39,492 bases of DNA from Sphingobacterium sp. UBA2700 (GCA_002354335.1 DELI01000012.1:50017-89508); one strand, 5' to 3'; shown: positions 1 to 7,898, numbered from the stretch's first letter. Notes: generated from the sequence alone by a model not told the origin. Made by a program: numbers and translations.

Positions 1-1310
1 GTGCCTATATCTTTTATTATATGTATTTTATATTTTTCCATTTTATGCTTTACCCTTATTCCATATTTTTTCTCCAAAAGTTCTTTTAGATGTGAGTAAG
101 TCGGAATGTCATTGTCAAATTCGATTTCAAAATCACCTATCGCCCCATTAGTCTTGTCAATAAAAGGTGGGTCTATCGGAATATCTCCAATATTGGCTTT
201 TACTTTTTCGTTTAGGTATTCTAAAAGATATAAAATGGATACGTTCTTTGCTATTAAGCCCTTGTTGTTTAGTGTTATAAGTGATGAATCTTGTTGTTCT
301 ACTTTCAACAGGTTGTTATCTGTCAACGTGATAATACTGCAAGGAATACTGTCCTCCACTATATGGACATCAATATCAAAGTTTCTTTTCAAATCCTCCA
401 ACATATAAAAGTAAAACAAATTGTCTATTCTGTAACCTGCAAAGCGTAATTCGTAACAATAAGCATTATCAATTCTCCATTCTTCTTTTGTTTGATAATC
501 AGATTCTCTAAAACTCTTAGGTGCTGTATTCGGCCAAAAGAAACGAAGTGAATCCGATGTCTCAATTTTCATCCGGTTGTAAAAATCTTTTGGAGACTTT
601 CCTCGATTAATTGCAACCCATAGTAGCTGAGATAATGACTGATTAAAGGCAAATAAGCTGGTGATTTTTCTGTTCGCTGAATTTCCAACATTCTTAACAG
701 TAAAACCACTGAATATCCCATCAATAGATTCCGTTAAGATAGACCTGTAAGTAAAGTTGGAGTCTCGTAAATGAAATGGTTTGAAAGGGTCGAAATCAAT
801 CATGTCATTCTTTTCCTGTGTTTTTATATCTATACCGTCTATAAATGATTGGATGTTTTCGCCGTTCATATCTTCTGCTCCCGTAATATGTTTTACGATC
901 CCCTGCGAATCTATCCAAATATTGTGTGGCAACATTCGATGCGGAAAGTAATTTTTAAATAAAGTGTCTGAGGTTATAATGGTCAATTTACCTGATTTTA
1001 AATCAGTATTCCTTTCCAAAAATGAATGGATTGTTTTATTGTCTTCGTAAGTAACCGAAAGGATATTAACAGCATCAGTTTCTTTCAAGACAGAATCCAA
1101 TAACTTCAACTCCTTTATACATGGTACGCACCATGTCGCCCAAAAATTTATAATGGTCGGTTTCGGTTCTGCCAAATTGTTGTTGACTATTTCCAATAAC
1201 TGGTTGGGGAGTTTACCCCCAACCTTTAACTCCTTAGTTTGAGCCATTGCAAGATTGACTTGAAATGACAATAACAAAAAGGCAATAGCAATGATATTAA
1301 TAGCCCTCAT
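1..1310 (-). CDS. TlpA-type thioredoxin-like protein with DUF3738-like C-terminus (partial, cut by window edge)
   Basis: An open frame runs from an ATG at 1310 to the left edge without a stop, so the C-terminus is missing. The first ~20 residues form a hydrophobic secretion signal ending near AMAQ. A thioredoxin fold follows with the active site WCVPC (W-A-T-W-C-V-P-C around residue 55), so an exported thiol-disulfide oxidoreductase is likely. The distal part (PPFIDKTNGAIGDFEIEF, then a Leu-rich stretch and an IKD-like end) resembles the DUF3738/TIGR03435 module often fused to TlpA domains in Sphingobacteria. The start overlaps the stop of the susD-like gene by 14 bp, so the two are probably translationally coupled. 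It is the third gene of the susC-susD operon. The thioredoxin assignment is firm; the C-terminal module is inferred from pattern only. Confidence 0.85.
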   Translation of the reverse strand, partial: MRAINIIAIAFLLLSFQVNLAMAQTKELKVGGKLPNQLLEIVNNNLAEPKPTIINFWATWCVPCIKELKLLDSVLKETDAVNILSVTYEDNKTIHSFLERNTDLKSGKLTIITSDTLFKNYFPHRMLPHNIWIDSQGIVKHITGAEDMNGENIQSFIDGIDIKTQEKNDMIDFDPFKPFHLRDSNFTYRSILTESIDGIFSGFTVKNVGNSANRKITSLFAFNQSLSQLLWVAINRGKSPKDFYNRMKIETSDSLRFFWPNTAPKSFRESDYQTKEEWRIDNAYCYELRFAGYRIDNLFYFYMLEDLKRNFDIDVHIVEDSIPCSIITLTDNNLLKVEQQDSSLITLNNKGLIAKNVSILYLLEYLNEKVKANIGDIPIDPPFIDKTNGAIGDFEIEFDNDIPTYSHLKELLEKKYGIRVKHKMEKYKIHIIKDIG

Positions 1311-2664
1311 TTTGTGTAAGATTTGTATTGTAAATCAACTCTGACAGAGGGATTGGCAATCGTTCAGACACACCATTAATCCATGTTGCTTTATATTCTC
1401 CCATTACGGTATTTAATCTCCCTGTTCTTTTGAGGTCTATAAACCGTTTTGCCCATTCGCCAAATAGCTCCACTCGCCTTTCGTGGTATAGGGCTTCCAA
1501 ACAACTCTCTTTGTCCAATTCGTCGGATAATTCCGATAGTCCGGCTCTTGTTCTAATGATGTTGAGATCGGTTATTGCCCCCTGTATATCTCCTAAGTGA
1601 ACTTTAGCTTCGGCACGGATTAGGTATTGCTCACTCGCCCGAAGTACCACAAGATACTCGGGGGTGCTGTTGGATGCCGAACGATTTTTGTACTTGTACG
1701 GAAACCAATAAGATTGGGTCACGCCACCAGTCGTCGCATTGTTTTCTCCAAACCAATTGCTCTGACGTAAATCACCATTTTCAAATGCCGAATACAATAA
1801 ATCCGTCATAATAAACTGTGGTACTGTAGTACGTGAAGCGGGGATAAGTGTGGTTGCGTCACTAATGAAGCCGTTTAACCTCCATAGCTGTAAAATAGTT
1901 TCATTACTACTTGCCAAAAACACTCCATTGACATTGGCTATCGGTGTGTACAATCCCGAATTTAAAACGGCATTCGTTTCATCCAATGCTTCCTGCCAAC
2001 GATTCTGATATTGATATACCTGTGCAAGTAAGGCACTCGCTGACCATTTATTGGCTCGTGCTCTATCTCCACTTGGATAATCTGCCAAAAGTTCATTCTT
2101 AGCATCAACCAAATCAGCTATAATTTGATTAAAGATGGTAGTACTATCGGCTTGAATGGCAAGTCGGTTTTCATCAACATTGGTTTGTAGGATAAGAGGG
2201 ATGTTTTCATATAGTGTATAAAGGTGGTAGTAACAAAATGCACGGACGAATTTTACTTCGTTTAATAATTGGCTCGTAGTTCTTTCACTTAGTCCCTCGC
2301 TCTCGATCACTCTTTCCAATATGTCATTGCAAGAATATATGATTTCATAAAAAGACCCCCATATATTCGAGTTTGTACCATTATCCACGGAAACCCGACC
2401 CGAGTAAAACTCGTCATTTAGTGCAGTGAATATGTATTCATCAGTATAAAGGCTGATGTGTTTATTATAATTGCCATTTAGGTTGTTTGCTAATATGAAA
2501 TATATATTTCCCAATGCTGAAATTGCCGAAAGGGAATCTGCGAACACCTTGTCGGTAGTGAGTTGGTTTTTTGGAGAATCTATTTCTATCAGCTTGGAAC
2601 ACCCAAAAAGAGACACTAAACTAATCCCTATAAATGCTAAATAATATATTTTAAAATGTTGCAT
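1297..2664 (-). CDS. SusD/RagB-family outer-membrane lipoprotein
   Basis: This 455-residue protein has a lipoprotein signal with Cys at about residue 22 (SLFGCSKL). The body has SusD features: an N-terminal segment with the usual early Asp-Lys-Val-Phe-like motif (TTDKVFADSLSAISALGNIY), TPR-like helices, and the C-terminal block RAEAKVHLGDIQGAITDLN, IRTRAGL and ERRVELFGEWAKRFIDLKRTG, which is strongly conserved in the family. SusD proteins form the lid of the SusC TonB-dependent channel and bind the ligand at the cell surface. The gene follows susC by 11 bp and overlaps the tlpA-like gene. The substrate cannot be told from the sequence; no glycoside hydrolase accompanies the pair here, so polysaccharide use is not implied. 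Confidence 0.93.
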   Translation of the reverse strand: MQHFKIYYLAFIGISLVSLFGCSKLIEIDSPKNQLTTDKVFADSLSAISALGNIYFILANNLNGNYNKHISLYTDEYIFTALNDEFYSGRVSVDNGTNSNIWGSFYEIIYSCNDILERVIESEGLSERTTSQLLNEVKFVRAFCYYHLYTLYENIPLILQTNVDENRLAIQADSTTIFNQIIADLVDAKNELLADYPSGDRARANKWSASALLAQVYQYQNRWQEALDETNAVLNSGLYTPIANVNGVFLASSNETILQLWRLNGFISDATTLIPASRTTVPQFIMTDLLYSAFENGDLRQSNWFGENNATTGGVTQSYWFPYKYKNRSASNSTPEYLVVLRASEQYLIRAEAKVHLGDIQGAITDLNIIRTRAGLSELSDELDKESCLEALYHERRVELFGEWAKRFIDLKRTGRLNTVMGEYKATWINGVSERLPIPLSELIYNTNLTQNEGY

Positions 2665-2675
2665 AATGTTTTCAT

Positions 2676-5651
2676 TTAAAATGTAAGGTTAATACCAAAT
2701 ACTATTGACCTAACAGGTGGAATCGATACCGCTGTTGAGACATTCCCTCCACTTTCGGGGTCTATTATCGGGATATTGTTGTCCCAGAGCGTAAATAGAT
2801 TTTGACCAACTATTGAGAATTGTACAGACTCACTTCCTATCTTTTTGGATAAATGCGCTGGCAATCGATATGAAAGCGAAACATTTTTTAATCGGAGATA
2901 CATAATGTCAAAATAGTTTGCATCGGATTGACCAATATTTGCTGTACCATGACGGAACATATTGGAGACCTTTGGTAGTGGGGCATTATCTCCTATGTTT
3001 GACCATCTTTCAGTCAATATTTGATAGGCATTTGCCGGCCTAAATCCAAACTGGGCAAAGGCTAAGTTTCCAAAAGATGCCTGTTTCGCAAATTGGGTGA
3101 AAATGTCCAATTGAAAATTCTTATATGCAAAACTGTTTCCTATTCCACCGTAAAAATCAGGTGTTTGTTTTCCAATGGTATGAAACCTGTAGGGAGTAGT
3201 TGAAATTTCTCCATTCTCATCGGTATATTGTGCAACACCTGTTTCTGTATCGACACCTGCAAAATGAAAACCATAAACCTTTGTTATGTCATAACCTACC
3301 TCGTGCGTGTTTGCGTAACTGCTGTTTTCGATATTTTCAAATTCGACCAATTTGTTTTTTGGCAATGTGATATTTGCCGTAGTTGTCCATCGGAAATTTG
3401 TGTTTTCGATTATACGTGCATTCAAATCAAATTCCCATCCTGTATTCTGAACAACAGCAGGAAGATTGGCTTGGTAACTTGAAAACCCTGTAATTCTTGC
3501 TAAAGGATAATTTACAAGTTGGTTATCACTACGATTTCTATAATAATTGACTGTTAAAAGTATTCGGTCCTTTATAAAGCCTAATTCAGTAGCTACTTCA
3601 ATTTTTCTTGTTGCTTCCCAATGGAATTGGCTATTGAATATCCTACTTGGTCTTAGAATCCCTATTCCTTGGTAGGTGTTTGAGCCATTTGCTTGGTAAG
3701 TGGATAGATATTGATAATCGCTGATCTGGTCATTGCCTGTCAGACCATAGCTTGCCCTTAGCTTTCCAAAGCTAAGGAAACCGTTTCCTTGTCCCATCCA
3801 TTCCTCTTCGGAGAACAACCATGCTCCCCCAACGGAATAGAAGTTGCCGAATTGATTGGACGAGCCAAATCGACTGCTTCCGTCTCTTCTAATGGTGGCA
3901 TTAAACACATACTTATCTAATAGATTGTATGTCAACCTCCCGAATGCGGAAACATACTTGTATTGTAGGGTGGTGTTTGTCCGTGTATTGATTGTTCCTG
4001 CCGAAGCCAAATTCTCCATCAGAAACTCGTTAGTAAAATCTGAAGCTCTGATGGTCATCCTATCGGTTATACTTGATTGGTATGTTCCGCCGACCAAAAA
4101 TTGTAATTTGGATATATCGAAATCTTTTTTGTACTCTGTCTGTGGTTCAATGATAAATGATGTAGACGTATTATCTCCAAATAATGTATAGTTTATCTGT
4201 CCTGTATTCAAAGATGCCTTTGGAAAAAGTTGGCGTTGACTTAAATTCCTACGGTTATAACCGCCACTTATTTTCAGCTCAACACCAATAGGCAAACTGT
4301 ACGTGGTAAAAAGGTTTCCTATAAAGTTATTAGTGTTTGCATGGCTTCGTGCAAGCTGTTGAGCTTCTACATTGTGGCCTGCATACCAATTATAATTACC
4401 GTCTTCGTTGAATAAAGGATAATTTGGGGGTAGGAGAAACATACTCGTTGAAGCACTTACAGGATTTGAAAGATGGGTTTTATCCACGTTGTATATGGAT
4501 GACAAGTTAATTCTGAACCGTCCATTGTCTGACACATGACTAATGGTGGACTGCAAACCTCCTCTGTTGTACCTGTTGTCTCCTAACATGACCGTTCCCT
4601 CTGTTCTGTAATTTCCACCTATATTGAAATTCGTATTGCTGTTTCCTCCCGATACCGATAATTGCGAGCTTGTTAGGTTCGCCGTGTGACCAAATATATA
4701 CTCCGACCAATTGGTACTTTCGGTCTGACTCCAAATGGTAAGGTCTGGCGCATAGTCAGACGATGCAGGATCAGCGGAAGGTATCCTTTCATCATTTTCA
4801 AAGGCTTCTCGTCGCATTGCTAAATACTGTTCCAAATTCAGCAAATTGGGATGGTTCGGTATTTTACTAAATCCTTGATTGATATTTAGGTTTATCCTTG
4901 TCCCTCCCGATTGTCCTTTTTTTGTCGTGATTAGGACAACGCCATTGCTTCCACGACTACCGTAGATTGCCGTAGCGTCTGCATCTTTTAGGACACTGAT
5001 ATTTTCAATATCATTTGGATTCAAGATATTCAAAGGGTTTGTTGTTCCTGCTATGTTGCTCGTAGATAATATATTATTTTCATTGATCGGACTTCCATCA
5101 TACGGCACACCGTCAATAATGTAAAGTGGATTTGTACCCGCTTGAATAGATCCCGTACCACGGATTTGTATATTGATATTACCGCCTGGCAACCCATTCG
5201 TAGTCTGCACGAATACACCTGTCATTCTGCCCGATAGTGCAGAGAGTACGTTGGTGACAGGCTGTTGCTCGATTTCCTTTGCGGAGATACTCACGACGCT
5301 ACCTGTGTTAAACCGTCTCGTGGTCTCACCGTAGCCAATTACCTGTACTTCGTCAACGGTGTTTTGATCGCTAAATAATCGTACGGTGACAGGACTACCG
5401 TCGAACGGTATTTCTTGGGTGATGTAGCCAATAAATCTGATGCGGAGTGTGCCTTCAGACTGTGGAGCTTGAAGCGTAAAGCTACCGTCTTGGTCGGTGG
5501 TCGTCGAAATGGTCGTGCCGACAATAGAGACGGTTGCGCCCGCCAATGGGGTACTGCTGTCGGCGGAGCGGACTGTACCGCTAATAGTGGACTGCTGACA
5601 GTAGACGGAGACAGACAGCAAGGAAAGGATTAGGACAAATATCGTTTTCAT
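2676..5651 (-). CDS. SusC/RagA-family TonB-dependent outer-membrane transporter
   Basis: The 991-residue product has a signal peptide (MKTIFVLILSLLSVSVYCQ), a carboxypeptidase-regulatory-like beta domain (ISGTVRSADSSTPLAGATVSIVGT, ~22-100), a plug domain (SALSGRMTGV, NPLYIIDGVPYDG, ISVLKDADATAIYGSRGSNGVVLITTKKG) and a beta-barrel ending in the usual aromatic Phe (GINLTF). It imports a ligand across the outer membrane with TonB energy and SusD help. I chose the ATG at 5651 because an unusually good Shine-Dalgarno (AAAGGAGG, 5661-5668) precedes it and the signal peptide begins there; the frame stays open upstream to 5765, but that extension has no signal-peptide character. No sigma/anti-sigma pair or hybrid sensor lies beside it. 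The leader is long and structured (see 5679-5720 and 6130-6311). Confidence 0.94.
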   Translation of the reverse strand: MKTIFVLILSLLSVSVYCQQSTISGTVRSADSSTPLAGATVSIVGTTISTTTDQDGSFTLQAPQSEGTLRIRFIGYITQEIPFDGSPVTVRLFSDQNTVDEVQVIGYGETTRRFNTGSVVSISAKEIEQQPVTNVLSALSGRMTGVFVQTTNGLPGGNINIQIRGTGSIQAGTNPLYIIDGVPYDGSPINENNILSTSNIAGTTNPLNILNPNDIENISVLKDADATAIYGSRGSNGVVLITTKKGQSGGTRINLNINQGFSKIPNHPNLLNLEQYLAMRREAFENDERIPSADPASSDYAPDLTIWSQTESTNWSEYIFGHTANLTSSQLSVSGGNSNTNFNIGGNYRTEGTVMLGDNRYNRGGLQSTISHVSDNGRFRINLSSIYNVDKTHLSNPVSASTSMFLLPPNYPLFNEDGNYNWYAGHNVEAQQLARSHANTNNFIGNLFTTYSLPIGVELKISGGYNRRNLSQRQLFPKASLNTGQINYTLFGDNTSTSFIIEPQTEYKKDFDISKLQFLVGGTYQSSITDRMTIRASDFTNEFLMENLASAGTINTRTNTTLQYKYVSAFGRLTYNLLDKYVFNATIRRDGSSRFGSSNQFGNFYSVGGAWLFSEEEWMGQGNGFLSFGKLRASYGLTGNDQISDYQYLSTYQANGSNTYQGIGILRPSRIFNSQFHWEATRKIEVATELGFIKDRILLTVNYYRNRSDNQLVNYPLARITGFSSYQANLPAVVQNTGWEFDLNARIIENTNFRWTTTANITLPKNKLVEFENIENSSYANTHEVGYDITKVYGFHFAGVDTETGVAQYTDENGEISTTPYRFHTIGKQTPDFYGGIGNSFAYKNFQLDIFTQFAKQASFGNLAFAQFGFRPANAYQILTERWSNIGDNAPLPKVSNMFRHGTANIGQSDANYFDIMYLRLKNVSLSYRLPAHLSKKIGSESVQFSIVGQNLFTLWDNNIPIIDPESGGNVSTAVSIPPVRSIVFGINLTF

Positions 5652-5678
5652 TAGGATATTCCTCCTTTCTCGAAATGA

Positions 5679-5720
5679 CCAAAATTGCAGTCCGAATTGT
5701 ACACGGACTGCTGATTTTGG
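5679..5720 (-). promoter_or_regulatory. Strong hairpin just upstream of the susC ribosome-binding site
   Basis: CCAAAAT and ATTTTGG (5679-5685, 5714-5720) enclose GCAGTCCG and CGGACTGC (5687-5694, 5704-5711) with a 9-nt loop, giving 15 pairs interrupted only by a 1x2 internal loop. It ends 10 nt before the susC Shine-Dalgarno. No T-tract follows on the minus strand, so it is not a standard terminator. A role in translation control or mRNA stability is inferred. Confidence 0.6.
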
Positions 5721-6129
5721 ACAAACAACATGAAACATAATCCTATCCAAAAAATCCTGTCGCACATGCCCAGTGCTACATGCCGACAGGTTTGGTAAAT
5801 ACGATTAACCACTCCTGCGACAACCTCTGGGTATTGGATGGTTAGAGATTGCCGACACGGAGCGGTATGTTTTAAAGTGTCTTTTGCGGAAATATAGGGA
5901 TGTAGACTCCCTGTGTAGCTGTAAAATAGCTTCATCGTCATTTAGATTTAGTAGTTAGTATTGAGTAGTGTTATAGGGATAGAGACCAATAAGCACGACC
6001 TTAAACTGTTCGCTGGATTACCCTTGACAGAAAATGCCATAAGGTGATCGGTTAACTCTCTAAATGACTTAAACAGGTGATTTTATTAGGTTTTTATATA
6101 GTTGCTTTTTCATCCTCGCCGTGATAAGC

Positions 6130-6311
6130 GAGTCTCGAAAAAAAGGAAAGTAGGATGAACCCTAAATGCCATTGCTCTTAGTGACAGCCAAGACATGGAC
6201 TTACAGTAAGGCTCATACCTACTCCCAAGTGCAAAGATATGCACTTTAAGGTCGATATGAGCATTCTTACCGTCTCGCGTCTTGGCTGTCAATCTTTGAG
6301 CATCGAGACTC
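6130..6311. ncRNA. Nested inverted-repeat structure, candidate structured RNA
   Basis: Six perfect arms nest around one centre. They are GAGTCTCGA 6130-6138 with 6303-6311; GCTC 6174-6177 with GAGC 6298-6301; TGACAGCCAAGAC 6182-6194 with 6279-6291 (13 bp); GTAAG 6206-6210 with CTTAC 6266-6270; GCTCATA 6211-6217 with TATGAGC 6256-6262; and AGTGCA 6228-6233 with TGCACT 6240-6245. Together they form a long hairpin about 180 nt from end to end with an AAGATA apical loop. Transcribed on the minus strand it would lie in the susC leader; on the plus strand it would be a free RNA or an antisense regulator. I do not recognise a known riboswitch or RNA family. The pairing is seen directly; the RNA nature is inferred. 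Confidence 0.55.
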
Positions 6312-6395
6312 TTTCGTAAATGCGTACTCCTTAACCTAATCTGTTAAAGGACTTTATATACTCATCTATTATTATCTTATAATTTGTTTCTGTAA

Positions 6396-6425
6396 CAAAC
6401 ATAATAAAAAAATCTAAAAAGTAAA
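6396..6425 (-). promoter_or_regulatory. Putative promoter of the susC operon
   Basis: On the minus strand TATGTTTG (6396-6403) fits the Bacteroidota -7 box TAnnTTTG. A weak -33-like TTTA lies 18 bp upstream (6422-6425). Transcription would start near 6389 and run through the nested hairpin toward susC. Confidence 0.45.
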
Positions 6426-6433
6426 ATAAAAAC

Positions 6434-6466
6434 ATAAAAAAGTATTTTTTAAACATACTTTTTTAT
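6434..6466. promoter_or_regulatory. 12-bp perfect inverted repeat, candidate operator
   Basis: ATAAAAAAGTAT (6434-6445) and ATACTTTTTTAT (6455-6466) form a perfect inverted repeat with a 9-bp spacer, 39 bp before the HTH gene and just upstream of the divergent susC promoter. A dimeric HTH repressor encoded next door could bind here. It is AT-rich, so chance is not excluded. Confidence 0.4.
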
Positions 6467-6504
6467 AAATAAAAAGACTTTTTGTACACCCATATTTGTC
6501 TTAT

Positions 6505-6870
6505 ATGGGGATAGCTATCGGTCAAATAATAAAATCAGTTGCCAAGAGCAAAGGTTATACGCTTGAATCTTTGGGTAAAAAGCTCCACATGAGCAAGCAA
6601 GGGATTGCAAGTTTGTACAAGAGGAAAAACATTGAGGTTGAACTCTTGAGGAAAATTGTGACGATATTAGACCATGACTTTTTTGCTTACTATTACGAGG
6701 AAGAACCGTTACGTAAATTTAAGGAAGCTGAGCGTGAAGAATGGGATAATGAGCTAAAGCGATTGACAACTGAAATGTCTTACAAAGACGACTTGTTAGA
6801 GAAAAACGCTGAAATACTGTCTTTGCAAAGAAAATACATTGCGGAGTTAGAGGAAAAGTTGAAGAAATAG
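6505..6870 (+). CDS. Small HTH (XRE-like) protein with C-terminal coiled coil
   Basis: This is a 121-residue protein. The N-terminal ~65 residues (IGQIIKSVAKSKGYTLESLG, KKLHMSKQGIASLYKRKNI) form a Cro/C1-type helix-turn-helix, followed by a charged, heptad-like tail (LLEKNAEILSLQRKYIAELEEKLKK) expected to form a dimerising coiled coil. I prefer the ATG at 6505; a TTG nine bases upstream (6496) is also possible. Similar small HTH proteins are common on Bacteroidota mobile elements. It is divergent from the susC operon and heads the small-gene cassette 6900-7898; autoregulation through the 6434-6466 repeat is a reasonable guess. No enzymatic domain is visible. Confidence 0.8.
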   Translation: MGIAIGQIIKSVAKSKGYTLESLGKKLHMSKQGIASLYKRKNIEVELLRKIVTILDHDFFAYYYEEEPLRKFKEAEREEWDNELKRLTTEMSYKDDLLEKNAEILSLQRKYIAELEEKLKK

Positions 6871-6899
6871 CTTGTTTTCATAGCTTTAAAATTAAACAC

Positions 6900-7121
6900 A
6901 TGGCTAAGAGAATAAATACCACTAAGAATGAAAATCCCCGTAAGTCCAAAGAGAGAGTAAATCCTGAGACTTTGAAAGAAGCCTTACGAAATCTGAAATC
7001 TCGTTTTGCTACTGGTGACGTAAAATCAATGGAAGAGGTAGCGGGTTCTTATGCTACGGGTATACCCTTTGCTTTAGGAATGGGCTATGACACGATGATT
7101 AAGAGGTTTCATAATCCATGA
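6900..7121 (+). CDS. Small unknown protein, apparently the N-terminal part of a frame-broken gene
   Basis: This frame encodes 73 residues: a basic N-terminus (MAKRINTTKNENPRKSKERV) and a helical segment (PETLKEALRNLKSRFATGDVKSMEEVAG), ending RFHNP at a TGA (7119-7121). The sense of the protein continues in the +1 frame straight after this stop (ERLTLEDILTTADITETD), giving a ~118-residue product in total. It starts 29 bp after the HTH gene in the same orientation and lies just before the DUF6934 gene, so it is probably the first partner of that gene. I do not recognise the family. Confidence 0.6.
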   Translation: MAKRINTTKNENPRKSKERVNPETLKEALRNLKSRFATGDVKSMEEVAGSYATGIPFALGMGYDTMIKRFHNP

Positions 7122-7257
7122 GCGACTGACATTAGAAGATATCCTTACTACTGCAGACATTACGGAGACAGATGTTGAAATTGTATTAGCAGTTGCTATT
7201 GCCGAAGCAAAAAAGAAACATATAAAGCGAGATATTACAAATCTATTGGAGCCTTAA
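7120..7257 (+). pseudogene. Downstream +1-frame remainder of the 6900 gene
   Basis: Starting at GAG 7120, 45 codons read ERLTLEDILTTADITETD, then an Ala-rich helix (VLAVAIAEAKKKHIKRD) to TAA at 7257. No start codon lies upstream in this frame before a TGA at about 7096, so it is unlikely to be an independent gene. It reads smoothly as the C-terminus of the preceding frame if one base is skipped at CCA-TGA-G. The cause may be a disabling mutation, a sequencing error or programmed +1 frameshifting. Confidence 0.5.
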
Positions 7258-7262
7258 AGTAT

Positions 7263-7706
7263 ATGAACGAGGAATACTACGATTTCGAAAAAACGCCTGA
7301 CACTCACTATTACGAATTTCATAGTGTCGGCCCAAATGGAACTGTGCGTAAAGTAATCCAGTTCCAACAGATTAATATAAAGGAGAATGTATATAATCTT
7401 GGTTTTGGTGATTTCGACCCTGCCACGAATGAAATAAGTGACCTAACTACCACAAACAACCTCGACACCAAAAAGGTACTGTCTACTGTAGCACGAGCAG
7501 TAATAGATTTTATGAACGGGCATCCACACGCTATTGTCATGGCAAAAGGCAGTACTCCATCGAGAACACGACTTTATCAAATGGGAATATCAGAGTTTTG
7601 GAATGAAATTCAAGAAATATTCGAAATCAAAGGATACCACAAGTATACTTGGGAGTCTTTTCAAAAGGGTAAAAACTACGATGCTTTTTTTATATTTAAA
7701 AAATAA
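7263..7706 (+). CDS. DUF6934-family protein
   Basis: The 147-residue protein matches my recollection of the Bacteroidota family DUF6934: the motif VYNLGFGDFDPATNEISDL, a variable linker (TTTNNLDTKKVLSTVARAVID), the block GSTPSRTRLYQMGIS and a C-terminal KNYDAFFIFKK. The function of the family is not established. Such proteins usually sit beside another very small gene, suggesting a two- or three-component module, perhaps toxin-antitoxin-like. Here it is flanked by the frame-broken gene (5 bp upstream) and a 53-residue gene (30 bp downstream), all on the plus strand and ending at a strong terminator. Confidence 0.75.
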   Translation: MNEEYYDFEKTPDTHYYEFHSVGPNGTVRKVIQFQQINIKENVYNLGFGDFDPATNEISDLTTTNNLDTKKVLSTVARAVIDFMNGHPHAIVMAKGSTPSRTRLYQMGISEFWNEIQEIFEIKGYHKYTWESFQKGKNYDAFFIFKK

Positions 7707-7736
7707 TAACGAACTTTGTATCAGGAGGTTTAAAGT

Positions 7737-7898
7737 ATGAGTACGAACAGAGATAAAAAGAACAAGAAAAATAGTGAGATGACTGCCCAAGAACGTCAGA
7801 GCATCTATAACAGTTCTTCTTTCTTTAAAAAGAAAAATGAGGAAGCTATTGACTTCTTAAAAAAGCATCCTATACCAAAGGAGTATCTTCAGAGATAA
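7737..7898 (+). CDS. 53-residue basic protein partnered with DUF6934
   Basis: The ATG at 7737 is preceded by a clear AGGAGG. The product is MSTNRDKKNKKNSEMTAQER followed by SIYNSSSFFKKKNEEAIDF and a short KHPIPKEYLQR end: a hydrophilic, lysine-rich peptide with a helical C-terminal half. The strong ribosome-binding site, the position right after the DUF6934 gene and the terminator 14 bp downstream all support a real gene. No family recognised; it could be the antitoxin or accessory partner of the DUF6934 protein. Confidence 0.7.
   Translation: MSTNRDKKNKKNSEMTAQERQSIYNSSSFFKKKNEEAIDFLKKHPIPKEYLQR

Larger units (their letters stand above)
5652..6390 (-). other. Long non-coding leader of the susC operon, with a doubtful leader ORF
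   Basis: About 850 bp separate susC from the divergent HTH gene and hold no convincing protein gene. A minus-strand frame of 96 codons (5941-5651) ends at the susC start but lacks a Shine-Dalgarno, has no recognisable domain and contains two large hairpins, so I treat it as leader RNA; a coupled leader peptide is possible. The stretch holds the hairpin 5679-5720, a short hairpin near 5897-5913 (AGGGA/TCCCT) and the nested structure 6130-6311. If the promoter at 6396-6425 is real, the transcript has a ~740 nt leader. Confidence 0.5.

Noticed and set aside
106..408. Plus-strand 100-codon frame at the left end.
   Set aside because: It is opposite the tlpA-like gene, which is open throughout on the minus strand with a WCVPC active site.
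5651..5941. 96-codon minus-strand frame ending at the susC start.
   Set aside because: No ribosome-binding site, no recognisable domain and it contains hairpin arms; kept only as a doubtful leader ORF.
6110..6292. 60-codon minus-strand frame inside the nested structure.
   Set aside because: Its sequence is made of the inverted-repeat arms, and codon pattern and start context do not support a protein.
6130..6311. Possible retron msr-msd RNA, because of outer repeats enclosing a long hairpin.
   Set aside because: No reverse transcriptase gene lies anywhere in the window and no branching G motif could be identified; treated as an unassigned structured element.
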